DNA of 64,000 nt from Clytia hemisphaerica (GCA_902728285.1 CACVBU010000209.1:68574-132573); one strand, 5' to 3'; shown: positions 1 through 12,536, counted from the first letter of the stretch. The notes: generated by a model from the sequence alone, not told the origin. Translations and numbers: made by a program.

Positions 1-1542
1 AACCAAGTTTGTGTCATCTTCGGAAAATACAGACTTATAATTAAACCCTTATCACTTATTAACTTATCTCTATCCCCACACGCGATTTTTTTATCACTCG
101 GTGTCGAGGGAAAAGCCGTGGTCGTCAAATCACCTATGTCTGTGCGGGCCAATCATGTAAATCCTTGGAAAAAGCCCTGCTGGAGCCAACGTACCAACGA
201 TAGATATATACAAGCTTTGAACAAAGGATTGCTTGTGTTAACACAAGTTAATCCGTAGGGTATTTTATCGCTTAGGATTTGAAGTAGACACTAGTTTGTG
301 AATGGACCTTTTGTTTGTGACGATAACATTGGCTCCAGCATGAGGTAGACAGGATACAGAACAAAGCACTGTACAGTGAGGCTGGGGGGGAGGGGAGGTT
401 ACTGTGTTTGTGAAATCACGGAGGGTAACGCTCGATTTTTTTAAATCGGAAATTTTAGGGTCTAAAATTGAGGGGAAGGGAAACTTTTTTCAAGTTTAGC
501 CCTTTTAGCGATACATATTGCATTATTGGAGTTTTGGATTTTTGTAACCCTTAGGGGGACTGCAATTAGATATTTTTTAATTGTGAGTTTTGCGATCCTA
601 ATAGGTACATTGAAGGTCCAAAAAGGCACCCTTAAGGGCGGCATAAACCCTAATCATAACTCGTTGTTTTTAGTCTGAATGATGAATCTACAAGGATAGA
701 TATCATTTCAATCTATCTGAACCAATGAGACAAAAATTTTTGCAGACAAAATTTTGACCAGGTTCCTCAAGGTAAATAGCAAAGTAAATAGCATGGATCT
801 CAAGGCTATTTTTACGGCTGATGTGTATAAATTTGATTTCTTAGCTATGTCAAACTCACGACTTCCACTCTCAGCCAAACTATTAGGGTCGTCTAATTTT
901 TTGCCGACAAATTTCTTATGATAGAGCAAAGCTATTTTGACGCACAAGTTCAGTAGGCTGGGTACAGAAACTTAAGTAAAATAACTAAAATCCCCAATGG
1001 GTAAAGGTAGTTAAAGGAACTACAACACCCCTAAACACCAACGTCACAGATCGATAGCTGATTAATGTATATTTTATTTCTAAAGAGAAATCAGTTCAGT
1101 TGTTTTGTTTATTTGTTTATATCTGTTTTCTTGTTTATTTATCTGTCATCACTTTCAAAACAAGAGACATAATCAACAAATATTTACAAAGAATGGCACG
1201 CGCCATATAGACACTTAAAGAAACATGTTTTACTAAACCGCTAGACGCTGCGTTTGTTCATTCATAAAATTCTAAACACCTCAATCCTCTGCAGAGCAAA
1301 ACAAGCTAGATATAATTTAAAAGGACCTCCCCCAATTCACTGACCGAGTGGTGGTGGTGTATCGTTGCTAATATAAATAGAAACGAATTCAAAAGATTCA
1401 TTAAGCAAAAATTAGAACTTGGAAATCTGTTAAGCTTAATGGGAAGGGTTATCGTTTCAGGCTTATCCTTACTTAATAAAGATCAATCTTTTCATGCGAT
1501 ACGTTGTTCTTGTGCTTTGGTAGTAAAGCTACACAGTGTTTA
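1..1542. other. Non-coding stretch, no gene seen
   Basis: AT-rich sequence with only short open frames that have no recognisable domains, splice-framed exons or codon bias. I see nothing that supports a gene here. Confidence 0.5.
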
Positions 1543-1772
1543 AGCTCTAGTTTAGACGACCCACTTTTTGCCCTGCCTATTCTAATTGTTTGAGCAGACA
1601 AAAAGTGGGCACAAAGTTGGAGTTAAAATCTTTGCTTGAAAAGGGTCGAAAGAAGACATTGCATTGACTTCAAAAGAGGGCAATGCATTAACTTTAGACA
1701 GCCAACTTTATGCCCACTTTGACTAACAATTTGAATAGGCAGGGTGAAAAGTAGGCCGTCTAAACTAGAGCT
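1543..1772. repeat. MITE-like inverted-repeat element
   Basis: The left end AGCTCTAGTTTAGACG is repeated in inverse orientation at the right end, and both arms continue through a stretch reading roughly CACTTTTTGCCCTGCC. The interior is about 100 bases with no coding capacity. This is the form of a short non-autonomous DNA transposon; family unknown. Confidence 0.75.
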
Positions 1773-1799
1773 AAGCCCTCCAATAATTTTTTCAAAGAT

Positions 1800-2160
1800 G
1801 GGTTTTAAAAAGTGTACAAAGAGACGTTAAGATGGGTATCCTTGATATGATCAAAAGGGGGAGAATGAACTGGTTTGGTCACATCGCAAGAAGAGACCCG
1901 GCAATTTCAACTATGTGCACAAGGCTTATAAGCGTGATTTTAAGAAAAAGAAATGTCGTGGCCGTTCCCCTAAAAGATGGAGCGATCTAATCCGAGAAGA
2001 CACAAGGATCCCACTTCTTACTACTGAGTGTCGTGCCCCTTGACAGAGAAAAGGGGAAAGAGTTTGTGTGCAAAGATCCCCGTGGGATTATACACTTAAG
2101 TGAAGTCAAGTAAGTCAAAGGGACGTAAACTTTAAACTTTTCTCTGATCGGAAAAGAGAA
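1800..2160 (+). pseudogene. LINE reverse-transcriptase C-terminal relic
   Basis: Translation shows the pattern MIKRGRMNWFGHIARRDP and, after a frame change, KKCRGRSPKRWSDLIRED. This WFGH...RGRP.RRW.D arrangement is the typical C-terminal tail of endonuclease-type LINE ORF2 proteins. The reading frame is broken near 1910-1930 and no RT core is seen upstream, so it is a 5'-truncated, decayed copy. It is not closely similar to the intact LINE at 22-27 kb. Confidence 0.7.
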
Positions 2161-2639
2161 AATGAGGCTCAAAATGCTAAAAAATAAGAACAGCCGAGCC
2201 TCATCAAAAATTGACTGGTTTTTATTAAAAGAGAGCGCGTGCGTGAAGAGTGACCTCAGGCTTCCGACTTATAAATGCATTGCGATGACTCAATCTGCTC
2301 TCCATAAGGTTGTATAGTATATAGAAATATAGAGTATAGAATATAGAAAATAGGCCCTTTTAATATTAAGTATATATAGCGGATCATTAGACCTCCCATT
2401 CTTTTAAAGCTGAGTCCAAGTCCACCCCTTATAGGGTCAAGACAGTTTCTAAAAGGGGTCACTTCAAGTTACAGATTTAGCACGAGTGCAAACACCTCTA
2501 TTTTTGAAAGCCTAAGTCTCCTTTTAAATATTTTAAAACCTTAATTCCTTAAAATAGAGGTCAGGAAGTTATGTTTCTAATTATGGCGTGCATTCACGCT
2601 GCGATTCTATTCATGTTAGATAGTGAGTTATAGATTGAT

Positions 2640-2737
2640 CCCAGCTGATACACAACGTTGTTTCAACGTTTATCTAACGTTCACAACGTCCATAAAACGT
2701 TAGATTAACGTTGAAACAACGTTGTGTGCCAGTCGGG
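2640..2737. repeat. Short hairpin MITE, ACAACGTTG family, copy 1
   Basis: A near-perfect palindrome. The arm CACAACGTTGTTTCAACGTT is mirrored by AACGTTGAAACAACGTTGTG, with an interior of further AACGTT repeats. Two other copies lie near 6.1 kb and 34.5 kb. Confidence 0.8.
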
Positions 2738-2896
2738 ATATCTTTCTATACTGGAATTTGATGAACAAATAAAAACATTCAAAACAAGATTATAGTTAGC
2801 AAGCAAACATATGTTTTTGAGCTTTCTTAAAGGTCCCCACTGCCAACGGAGGCTACGAAAAAATTTTAAAATTAACGTACAAAGATAGGACTAAAG

Positions 2897-2930
2897 CATG
2901 GCGTTCTAATTCTAAATTTAGAACGCCATG
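2897..2930. repeat. 13-bp-arm palindrome
   Basis: CATGGCGTTCTAA and its exact complement TTAGAACGCCATG are separated by 8 bases. It could be a footprint of an excised element or a small hairpin; no other copy was noticed. Confidence 0.6.
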
Positions 2931-3151
2931 GACTAAGGCAATCAGGATAAGGAATAATGGTGACACAGAGGAGCTCTCTGTCATTAAATCTCACCTGTAA
3001 CTGTTCCTCGTATAAGAATCTTTGAAATATGAATTTTGAAAGCTTTGAATGTGATTAGCTTTCTGGGTTTCAGGCAGAACAGTGTTCCACTTTTTAGGAT
3101 TCTGGCTAACCAAGTTCGTCAAATATTCATCTAGTCATCAAAGAGATTAGC

Positions 3152-3380
3152 CACGTTTTTTATAAGAGCATCAATAATTTAAATAATTCTTCGGATGTTC
3201 TTAACCTTTTGAGTTTCAAGTCTAAAACTGTTCTTAAAATGTTCTTATATGTTCCCCGTTTTGTGAGTATCTTTGTGCGATTTCCTAAATATTATGGCGT
3301 TTTATAGTCTTGGAAGCTTCAAAATATTCGGCTAACGACCTTATGTTCCTATATAGTTTGTTCTTATAAAAAGACTTGTG
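3152..3380. repeat. MITE, TTTTTTATAAGA family, copy 1
   Basis: The left end reads ACGTTTTTTATAAGAGCAT and the right end mirrors it with GTTCTTATAAAAAGAC. The interior repeats short ATGTTCTTA units. Related copies sit near 9.9, 10.6, 15.6, 43.1-45.2 and 46.5 kb. Confidence 0.65.
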
Positions 3381-4754
3381 TTAATAATCATGTAAACACG
3401 ACTGGCTGCATTCCAGAGGATTTCCAATATTTGCCAGAACATAAATTTGTGAATAGGTCAAAGAGTTGTCATAACTTTAAAAGTTCGTTCTGCAGTAATA
3501 GGTGTATATGCAGTTACGCTGAAAATCAGGGATGTCGAAAGATGAAATCGTATGTTAAGCTTTTAACTCTTATAAAAACAGCAAGTGTTAGTAAATGGCT
3601 TTGGTATAACGCATGTGACCGCTATAACTGGTTTCGAAAGCATATTTGACTTAATATCTTTTTGTACTTTGAGCATTTTCAAGATTTCAAGATGGCGGAA
3701 TCTTCCAGTCTACTTTGCTGAAATCAGCGCTATCGAAATCGTAAAGCAAAGCTCAGGCAGAAGTAAAGTCTAGTCTTGTCGGGAATAAGCTACCATAACA
3801 CTCGATAGCATGGCTTCAACCAAAAGTCGATAAAAACATCCAAACTTTAGTACAGTACAATCAAGAAATAAAGAAAGAATAGGTCTATTCAATCTCAAGT
3901 GGCACGTCCACGTCAACGTCGCTCATCGGGGTCAATGGGGACCATCCTATCATATTCAGTCAAGCAATACACTCAAAAGCGTGGTATCTAAACCCAAAGA
4001 TAAAAACAGATTTTTCATCTTTTGCTTTGAATATCTTGGCTTAATGAATTTCCTAAGACTTTTCTTGGAATATTCTTTATTAGTCTAAATTATCAGTTAG
4101 TTATGAATTTTGGAAAACATATTCAAAGTACCAGAAATACAGAAAGAATGCTAATGAGTTGTAGAACTCCTACATCATTTCGCTACAACAAACTAATTAC
4201 ACATTTTAATCCCTAATTAATGAGTATTAGATGAATGGGCAGTATAAAAGGAAATGCTCATTTCTCATACTCATTCAGTTGTAATAAAACATCTCAAGAG
4301 GTAACATCAATCTGTGGTGCATGTGGACATCTTTCTTGCATTTTCTGCAAAACGATGATGGAACAAGTCAGGCTGAGGAATACTTTATGTGACGGACTTT
4401 ATGTAGCTCTCACATGAGATGGATAGATAAATGGATAGAGCAGATGGCCCAGTAATCTGTGATTTTTAGACAATCTTTCGATTGTTTTCATGGGGTTCTT
4501 AGCCAGTGGACTCAGCCATCATTAAAATGAACGGAGCATTTGAAGGAGCGAGAATTGGAATCACCAACCAATTGTTTGTAACGCTGACGTTAAATGTACC
4601 TACATACTTTCATGTATAAATAAAGCTAGACTCAACTCCACAGATCTGGTGGAAATTGTCCACATACTTTGATAAGTTTTGGGGGAAATGGTAATAGCAT
4701 AGCTTGATATGTTAATACTTTAAATCTAATCATTTTAGTTCTTCTATTTTTCAG
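3381..4754. other. Non-coding stretch upstream of GPCR gene
   Basis: No gene recognised. Its right edge is a good splice acceptor (CTATTTTTCAG ending at 4754) just 46 bases before the GPCR start codon. An upstream 5' untranslated exon of that gene may therefore lie in this stretch or further upstream, but I could not place it. Confidence 0.4.
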
Positions 4755-4800
4755 GAAAATAAAAAAGACAGAAGAAAAAATAAAAACACGACAAACAAAA

Positions 4801-5928
4801 ATGGCGACTTTTCAATACGGCAATATCACTTTGACACACAATATGATCAGACTGTTATTCTGCAACGACGAATTCAACCCGTTAGTCATTCAGCAATTAT
4901 TTAACGTCACTTGCAACCCAACTTCACAAGTAGACGATTTAAATGCTAATCAACCACAACATGTTCCTACAACAAATTCTAATAAGAGTGGCTTGGACAC
5001 GAGTCAAGGACGTGTGATCCTAATAATCAGCGTCATAATCTTCATTTTCGGATTCATCGCTAACGGCGGAATGATGTTTTTACTTTTCACACAAAAACGA
5101 TTTTTCAAACCGTCATGGTATTGCGTTTTTAATTTGGTCATCGCCGACGTATTGGTTTTATTAAACATGGCTGCGTTCGTCATAAGCATTTTGTTACCGA
5201 CATTCCCGATGTCGGGACGTTTGAAAATGTTTTTGTTTCCGTCTCTCGATATGTTTTTATCGTCGGCATCAATGTTGTCGGTGTCTTTGATCGCATTTGA
5301 TCGGATGTTAAGCATCGGGATCGCACAATGGTATCGTAAACGGAATTCAATCATCGTAAAATCGGGAATCGGAATTGTTTGGGGTTATTGTTTTGTTCTT
5401 TTCGGACTTTCAATGACACGTGCATTTACTGTAACGTCATTCAAATATAACACTATTGTTTTCTGGCTGGCCATCATTGTTGCTTTTCTAGTCGCCATTG
5501 TGGTGACAGCTTTCTGTTATATCTTCATCGCTCTTGTTTTCACAAAACATCGTCTGATTGGTGGAATCAAATCACGTGATTCGCTTATCATTACTCTGAT
5601 TGGTAAACAAGAAGTTGCTAAGCGACAAAAGAACACAACAAAGAGGATAACCGAAGCTGTATGGAGTTGTATTGCACCTTTACCATTTTTAGCGGGATGG
5701 TCTTTCTATCTCGGTATTCAAACGTACGAAATGATAAACAATGTTTATTTAGAATCCAAAGCTCTAAACATGGCAATGATGTTTGTACCCTGGGCCGTTA
5801 GTGCTTTCAACCCCGTCATGTACTTTTTAACACAGAAATCTTTAAGACGTGAACTATTGAAATTGTGCTGTAAAAAGAGGAATGCTTCATTGACGAAAGA
5901 CATGCATTCTGAGACGGTTACTGTTTAA
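4801..5928 (+). CDS. Orphan rhodopsin-class (class A) G-protein-coupled receptor
   Basis: A 375-residue single-exon coding sequence for a seven-helix membrane receptor. The N-terminus (residues 1-70) carries N-glycosylation sequons at N8, N35 and N61. TM1 (about 72-97) has the conserved Asn at 88, TM2 the Asp at 116, TM3 ends in FDRM (166-169) where DRY is usual, TM4 has W194, TM6 is about 282-306, and TM7 ends in NPVMY (337-341). A CC pair at 356-357 may be palmitoylated. The start is the first ATG after a splice acceptor at 4751-4754. There is no cysteine at the head of TM3 or in the short second extracellular loop, so the usual disulfide appears absent. TM7 has no retinal lysine, so it is not an opsin. 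Ligand unknown; expected at the plasma membrane, coupling to G proteins. Confidence 0.88.
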   Translation: MATFQYGNITLTHNMIRLLFCNDEFNPLVIQQLFNVTCNPTSQVDDLNANQPQHVPTTNSNKSGLDTSQGRVILIISVIIFIFGFIANGGMMFLLFTQKRFFKPSWYCVFNLVIADVLVLLNMAAFVISILLPTFPMSGRLKMFLFPSLDMFLSSASMLSVSLIAFDRMLSIGIAQWYRKRNSIIVKSGIGIVWGYCFVLFGLSMTRAFTVTSFKYNTIVFWLAIIVAFLVAIVVTAFCYIFIALVFTKHRLIGGIKSRDSLIITLIGKQEVAKRQKNTTKRITEAVWSCIAPLPFLAGWSFYLGIQTYEMINNVYLESKALNMAMMFVPWAVSAFNPVMYFLTQKSLRRELLKLCCKKRNASLTKDMHSETVTV

Positions 5929-6124
5929 AATGTTTTAAAGACGAAATGCGTCGGGAAAACTGACGAAGTTTTTCCCTGATGATAAACGTTTTAGTCAACT
6001 TCAAGGGAGTCGTGACAAAGTTTTTTACAAAAGTGAAGAAATTTCCTACATAAATTTTAAACCACGAAATTTTTATACAACTAAGTTTGCACTCCTTATG
6101 TATTTCATATAATGACGTACTTAT

Positions 6125-6208
6125 CCCAACCACCGGCACACAAGGCTGTCTCGACAACATTCATAAAACGTTAGATGAACGTTGGAACAACGTTGTGTGT
6201 CAGGTGGG
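6125..6208. repeat. Short hairpin MITE, ACAACGTTG family, copy 2
   Basis: A diverged copy with ends CCCAACCACCGGCACACAA and TTGTGTGTCAGGTGGG, and AACGTT repeats inside. It lies about 200 bases past the GPCR stop codon, so it may fall inside its 3' untranslated region. Confidence 0.7.
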
Positions 6209-8370
6209 TACACTATTTCAAGTATTTTGCGAGGCCTTTTAACGGAAGAAGTTTTCTACTACCACTTTATATTAAACTCTGATTAGAATCACGCCGGACT
6301 AAATTTTTTGGTATGTTAAGCTTTGGAAGTCGTATTTGAGATAAAAATCAATTTTGAATTTGTACAAGTTCTAGACGAGGTTTTTTTTGGTCAAACTGAA
6401 ATTGAATTATTATTTTGAGAATTGAACGTAGTACATGATTTTAAAGGATTTGTGATAATGTAGATTAAAATTCTCGGATATTGAGTGGCAATTTATATGG
6501 AGTTTTATAATTTTTATAACATTATGTATATTACGATTGTAAAAAAATGTAATTATATATCAATATTTTAATATTTTATCAACTTTATCATTATTCTTTA
6601 GAGAGATAATATTTTGGCTGATGTAAATATCATATTGCCCCCATATTATTCTATATAATGCTGAATATTTTTTTCGATCTGTTCTGTGTATTCATCTATT
6701 CGTTTAATTTTATTTTGGTTTTAAATAAAGATTTAATTCAATTAAATAATGATTTATTTAATTTATGATAAAACATTACCAGTGTCTTTTTATGTGTTCC
6801 AAATATCACTGCGGGAAGAAATTTTGCTGGAATTCAATTTGACCGATCGACAAAAAAGTTTTTTTAGAGAGATTTTGATTTTGCGGATGAAGGATATTTT
6901 TTGACCAAAAACGCTACAAAATAAGAAAAAACCTGTTATAAAGGCCTAAAAGAGATATTATAAAACGCCGTCAGCAAGCAGTTTGCTGTAACGTTTTGTT
7001 GAAGTATTGTCATCCATAAACTAGTTTCGGGGTTTATAAAATCTAATAGACACATTTTCTATCATTTTTCCTAACCAATAAATAAACGTACGCAGAATTC
7101 TTTAAGGTAGACTAAAGAAATTACTTTATAATTTTGTAAATATGATACTCGCAATTTCACCAATTTTATGGTAATCATTTTGCAGAAAAACTTAAACGTC
7201 GTGTTTACATTTTCCTACTTTAAAATTAAAAACATTCCAATAAAATTATCTTTAATTTTACTTTGGCGTTAGTTTATAAATGTCATAATTTCTTTAGAGA
7301 GGCGTAACCACAGAATGGACAGTTTCGATTTCACGACATTTTCTCGCTATAGATCCAACCTCTTTGACTTGCAAGAGCTTTCCTTAAAAGAATCCTTGAA
7401 ACAAGTCTCAAAAAATAAAATTTTACTTCCGTGTATGATTGAGTTGTGAAGAGACCACTTCACTAACCTTAAATCATGCTCGTTTAAAAAATGACATTCA
7501 CCTTCTAAACTCTCTCCGGGGGTGTGGCGTGCACACTCAAGAACATCATTCCCAAATGACAATGATATATATTGACTGGGTTAAGACGAGCCTGGGTCAG
7601 AAAGATCTGGAGTAAGTTTGAAATTATTTAATCTTAATCTCCTTGAAATTATGTTAGATTCCAAATCTTTTTCAAAGTTCTTTAAGAAGTTACGTGTTTT
7701 AAAATGCCGTAGTGGACCTTCTTCTTACATTGGGGATAAAAAATTTCTATCGAAATTCCATTAGGGATTGAAATTTATTTTCCAGTGGGGCTGAAATTGT
7801 AGGGTATTTTTCCCAATGGTAGAAATTGTGGCAAAACTTCAATTAGGGTGGGGGTCCCACTGAGGAGTCATGCAGAGCTTTGAGATGTAACTATAAATAT
7901 TTGAATTTATTAGAAGAATCGATGAAAGATTATTTCCTAGTAACGACATTATAATATAATAAGTTTGAGAAAATAAATGATTTCATAAAAACACATTTCA
8001 AGAAAATGTAAGACATTAATTGTAATTTGAATTTAACCACAAACTAGCTGAATGATTGATAGATGCCTCTCTCTTTTCTCTTATAAGTTTTCCATTAGCT
8101 GCTTTTTGATGCTAGCCTTTTCTATCTTGATTAGAAAACTTTCACTAATAAATATAAATTAGTGACCTACCAGGAGTCAGGTTTAATTGAAATCTCGTCT
8201 ACCTACCTCCCTTCTACCCCTACCCTGCAAGGTTATCACCTAGTTGGCATCCTGAATCCCAAAATAAAGTTGGAACTCAAAAACAATGTCAAACCTTTTT
8301 CACCATCAAGGGGTACATGCCCCATATTGCGTGGACTATAAACGAGGAAAACTTAAATGAATGCACATAA
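6209..8370. other. AT-rich non-coding stretch with possible polyA signal
   Basis: No gene recognised. An AATAAA hexamer at about 6724 could be the GPCR polyadenylation signal (inference from position and strand only). Near 7714-7875 there is a degraded sequence resembling the element at 8371-8657. The open frame around 7347-7562 has no recognisable homology. Confidence 0.4.
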
Positions 8371-8657
8371 GACAACCCCTTGTCACAGATCTTGTAGGAT
8401 CTTTTCAGCCAATTGGGATAAAAATAACGGACCAAAAGTCAATCGGGAATGATGTTCCCATCTTTTAAATGGCTGGGGATATGAATTCCATTGACTTTGA
8501 GCCAGAAAATTCAGCGGGGATGGAAAAATTAGGACAATATTTTGCAGTAAGGATTTGCTTATCTGATTATTTTGGGTATTTTCAGCGGCGGCAAAAAAAT
8601 CAGAGTACAATTTTCCAGTGGGGAGGAGTCCCAGTGGGTGTGTGAGAAGGGGGTGTC
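8371..8657. repeat. MITE, CCCCTTCTCACAGA family, copy 1
   Basis: The left end GACAACCCCTTGTCACAGAT is mirrored by GTGTGAGAAGGGGGTGTC at the right. The interior phrase GGGATAAAAATAACGGAC is shared with the copy at 10171-10426. Confidence 0.7.
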
Positions 8658-9892
8658 TTAAGGTCAATAAACCAATTTTCAATTTTTTTTCTCTGTTGAA
8701 TCATGAAACACAATACTATTTCTGCAATTTCGAACAAAAAAAGGATAAGATTTCAAAAAAAAATATGATGGTTACAGGAGAACTTCACCCCTTCTCCATG
8801 CCCTATACGCTTTTACATTCTTAGAATGTACTTTATAAAAATATTTTTGATGAAATGATGCTAAGGTATTCTCACCATCATAGGCTTTTTTATCTGAATG
8901 TAGGCTAAGAATGCCAATTTTAGAACAATTTACCTTTAAATTGCCAATAATCCCCAAGCAATGTTAAAATGTTTCACAAAAATGCCAAGTTCAGCTTAAT
9001 GTATGTATTGGATGCTAGATTAGGCTGGGTTTGGATTCTAGCCTATAAGAATACGGTAAGAATATTGAGAGGTTTATACGCATCATTCCAATTGGAAATA
9101 TATAGCTGACCTCTCTAATTCGATATTCAAGGGACCAAAAATTATCCTCAAAATACAGAAAGATTCGAATTACGGGGGTATTTTCTTTCACTTTCCAACT
9201 GACCGGACCAAATATTAAAATTTGATTTACAGAAACATTTGAATAATGGAAGTTCAAATTAGAGAGAGTTGACTGTAGCCATGGAGCCTACTTTACATAT
9301 CCACAGTGTCGTTTTAAGCATTTCAAATGACGATCATCACGTTTTAGAGCAATACAAAAAACATTATCTGCCTATTTCGTAAAACCAGAAAGAGATTTAT
9401 TCATTAAATGAGTATTTACTCTTAACCAATACTTTCATGAAATTGCAACAAAATTGAACTGTTAGGAGCCCACTCATTTCGAAAAAGCATTAAAAAACCT
9501 TTAAATCACTCTGGCACGATGAGATAAAAATGACTTCCCTTGAACCCTTTAGCTACCGAATCTTATACCATAGGCACGTCACCTCTAGTGAAAATAGTCC
9601 CATTCTATTCCCGAAGGGTTTTAAAAATCAGAAACTCAACGGTAGCTTAAAAATGGTTTATCATTTTTCAACCTAAACTGTAGTCCTGAAAGCTGGGAAA
9701 CTCGCGTGAGATTAAGATTCTGTAATCCGAAGAAAACACTTGGTCCCATGAAAATCGATTTAGAGAGAGTCGACTATACTTGTGTGCTTTCATATGAACA
9801 GTTACATTAAAAGCACCAATTACCGCTAGATAAAGTTCAACACAGCGAAAAAAACAAACCTTCTTTGAAAGTCTCCCAAACGAAATGAAGGG
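8658..9892. other. Non-coding stretch with pogo-like terminal repeats
   Basis: No gene seen. Sequences of the form CTCTCTAATTCGA and their complements recur (about 9109, 9265, 9757), as in the ends of pogo/Tigger-like elements. One paired set is listed separately. Confidence 0.4.
9104..9281. repeat. Pogo-like MITE
   Basis: Left end AGCTGACCTCTCTAATTCGA and right end TTAGAGAGAGTTGACTGTAG are imperfect inverse copies. The CTCTCTAATTCGAA theme is typical of pogo-type TIR ends. No transposase is encoded. Confidence 0.5.
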
Positions 9893-10140
9893 TTACACCT
9901 TTTTTAAGAACAATTTTATGAGAACAACCTTATAAGAACAATAAGGCTCAAAATCGCCAAAAAAAGAACTATTTAGGAAAAATCCTTAGCCTGGATTACT
10001 CAATTTTAAGCAATTTAGGGGTTAAAGTAGTAAAAATTGGGTAAAAGTCCTAAAATATCCCGCAAAGGGCTCAAAGTGCCAAAAAATAAGAACAACCGAG
10101 CCTCATAAAAAATTGACTGGTTCTTATAAAGAAAGTGTAG
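9893..10140. repeat. MITE, TTTTTTATAAGA family, diverged copy
   Basis: Starts near ACACCTTTTTTAAGAACAA and ends near GGTTCTTATAAAGAAAGTGT. The interior is A-rich with repeated CCTAAAA motifs. Weaker similarity than the other copies. Confidence 0.45.
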
Positions 10141-10170
10141 CATTGAGCCGACATATTCTCTTGCCTAACA

Positions 10171-10426
10171 CACCCCCTTCTCACAGACCCGGTAAGAATC
10201 TTTCACCCAGTGGGGATAAAAATAACGGACTAAAACTCGATAATGCTTGATATTCCCATATTTTTTTATGGTTGAGGATTCAAATTTTTTTGTTTTCAAG
10301 CACAATATTTAGCAGTGAGGATGGGTTTATTTGATTATTTTCAGTCGGGACCGAAATTGGAGGATAATTTTCCACCGGGGATGATATTTTAGCCAATTTT
10401 TCAGTGGGTCTGTGAGAAGGGGGTGA
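10171..10426. repeat. MITE, CCCCTTCTCACAGA family, copy 2
   Basis: Terminal inverted repeats CACCCCCTTCTCACAGACCC and GGGTCTGTGAGAAGGGGGTG are nearly perfect over 20 bases. The interior matches the copy at 8371-8657. Confidence 0.8.
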
Positions 10427-10638
10427 CTGTCTGTCAACTAAATTTCATAACTCTCATCAATGCGAATTCGAGCAAGCGGCTTTGTCTATTTATTACAGAG
10501 AAATTCAAATAATAGACAGCATTTTTTTACGAAGGTTTACCCTTGATGGGAACTGAGATTAAGTTCGAATTACAGAAAAGTTCAATCAATGGACGTTCGA
10601 ATTAGCGAGAGTAACCTGTACACCTTATTTTGAAAAAT

Positions 10639-10990
10639 ACACGTCTTTTTTTATTAGAACACCTAAAATTTGGCTGAACCTAGATGTGCTTGTTTTTTTT
10701 TAGCAATTTTCAGCCTAAAATGTTCTTAAATGCGTTTTAAATTTTTCAGACTACTCTAAATCGTCGATATCATGCAAAATAAAGAGCACTTAAAATTGGT
10801 AAAATTTGAACAATATTTGACTCTCGATTTTAGAAAATCCATCTCTAAGTGCGGTTAAAACTGCTTAAAAAGAGGAAAAAATTGCAGTTTCTTGTCATTT
10901 TTTCCAAACTGAGGCGGGGCATGTTCTTAATTTTTCGATGAATTTCAGCCTAAATGTTCTTATAAACTAGGTTCTAATAAAAAAAGACAA
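10639..10990. repeat. MITE, TTTTTTATAAGA family, diverged copy
   Basis: Begins ACACGTCTTTTTTTATTAGA and ends with GGTTCTAATAAAAAAAGAC, inverse to each other. The interior has AATTTTTC and ATGTTCTTA units as in the other copies. Confidence 0.55.
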
Positions 10991-11403
10991 ATACTTTATT
11001 AGACAACACTCACAATATATACACTGTCCAACGGTAGCTAAAGGGTTAATAAATAAACTTTGCGAAGCCAGGTGAAACAAATTATTATGATCGGAAAATC
11101 TAAAACTCGTTAAAAGTCATATAGAAGCTATTAAAAATATTGCTTCTAATATTTACTATTACTTGCAGTGAAGCAACATATAGGATATAACGTTCGCCCA
11201 CTTTTTGCGTAATATGTAATGATCAAAATTTTCCACAGTACAAATCACGGCTAAAAATAAATTTCTACTTCTTCATAAAAAGAAATTGAAACTCCACCCA
11301 AACCTATCGAAGATTGTGAACGATATTGAAAAGGCGGGCTGAGGCGAAGGGCAGATGCGAAGGGTGGGAACATTTTGGAAAAAGGGCGGCTCATTTCAGG
11401 ATA

Positions 11404-11710
11404 CCTTATTGGTAGAAAATTCGTCGGCAAAAAGTGACGAAAAAATCGCTTGGTGACGAAATTTTCGTAAAATCGTCCGTTTTACCTTTGGAAGTATTGA
11501 ATATAACATATTATTTCATTTTAGAGCTCTTTAGTAAAGAAAAATACTGTACAGCAGGGGAAATTTAGAACAATAAAGGAAAATAAATTCGTCGGTCAAA
11601 AATATTCGTCGGCAAAAAGTGACAAAATTATTGCCAAGTGACGAAATTTTTTACCGACGAATATTTTTGACCAGCGAAATTTTTGACCGACGAATTTTCT
11701 ACCGATAAGG
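11404..11710. repeat. MITE with CCTTATTGG ends, TA duplication
   Basis: Flanked by TA on both sides (11402-11403 and 11711-11712). Left end CCTTATTGGTAGAAAATTCG matches the complement of the right end with one difference over about 24 bases. The interior repeats TTCGTCGG and its complement. TA duplication suggests a Tc1/mariner-type mobiliser (inference). Confidence 0.8.
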
Positions 11711-12032
11711 TAATCGTTTAAAAATCCGCTTTGAAAGTTTAAGCATGTGAAGCAGATACCAGGTACCTTTTTCAGATGTTTTTCTTTCAAAAGCGTGAAT
11801 ATTTTTTCATTGACGTGGACATACCATCTCGCAAAGCTAATCCACCCTTCTTATAAAAACGTTATAACAACAACATCATGTCAGTGATGTAATGAAACCA
11901 TCTAAAATAGCGCGTTCAAAAGGTTGACGGCTGAGATATTCCGCCAGAAAGAAGCGATGTTACTTTTTCTATAATAGGCTTTCTTACATTAGCATTAGCT
12001 GAAATAAAATAAACCAGTATTTGACGAAACTA

Positions 12033-12536
12033 AAGCTACGGGGACACGGAAACAATTTTTATGCGATTGCAACAAAAACATTTTTTTGTTGCAATCGCAT
12101 AAATATGTTTCACTGTGTCCCCACGTTAAATCTCCTTGATTGGCAACTTTTTTCGCTAAAAGTTTTTGTTGCTGAAACAAAAAAAAAATTCAAATCGATT
12201 TGAATTTTATTTTTGTTTCTGCAACAAAATTTTCATGTTGCAATTGAGAATTATACAAAAACCCTCGTGTCCCCTCACCTTGAGAAGATTTTTTGCAACA
12301 TTTTTTTATTTTACCCAATCAAAGTGGTTTATACAACTCAAAACAAATTATGACATAATCTTCCCATTTTTAACACGCAAGACATGAGTTCAAAATGGTG
12401 GAGTTGCTTTGATTTCATTTTTATAATTTTGTTTCGGGTGCTAGGCCTATGCGACACGGTGTAAAATTTTATTGCGATTGCGACAATTTGTTTTTGTTGC
12501 AATTGCACAAAAATTGTTTCCGTGTCCCCTTAGCTT
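12033..12536. repeat. MITE with GGGGACACGGAAACA ends
   Basis: Left end AAGCTACGGGGACACGGAAA and right end TTTCCGTGTCCCCTTAGCTT are inverse copies, followed by TTGCGATTGCAACAAAAA-type repeats in both arms. A strong local hairpin (about 12050-12110) lies in the left arm. Open frames here are by-products of the low-complexity arms. Confidence 0.8.

Noticed and set aside
5004..5354. Minus-strand open frame within the GPCR at 4801-5928
   Set aside because: Antisense shadow of the receptor coding sequence; low-complexity Asn/Ile content and no family resemblance.
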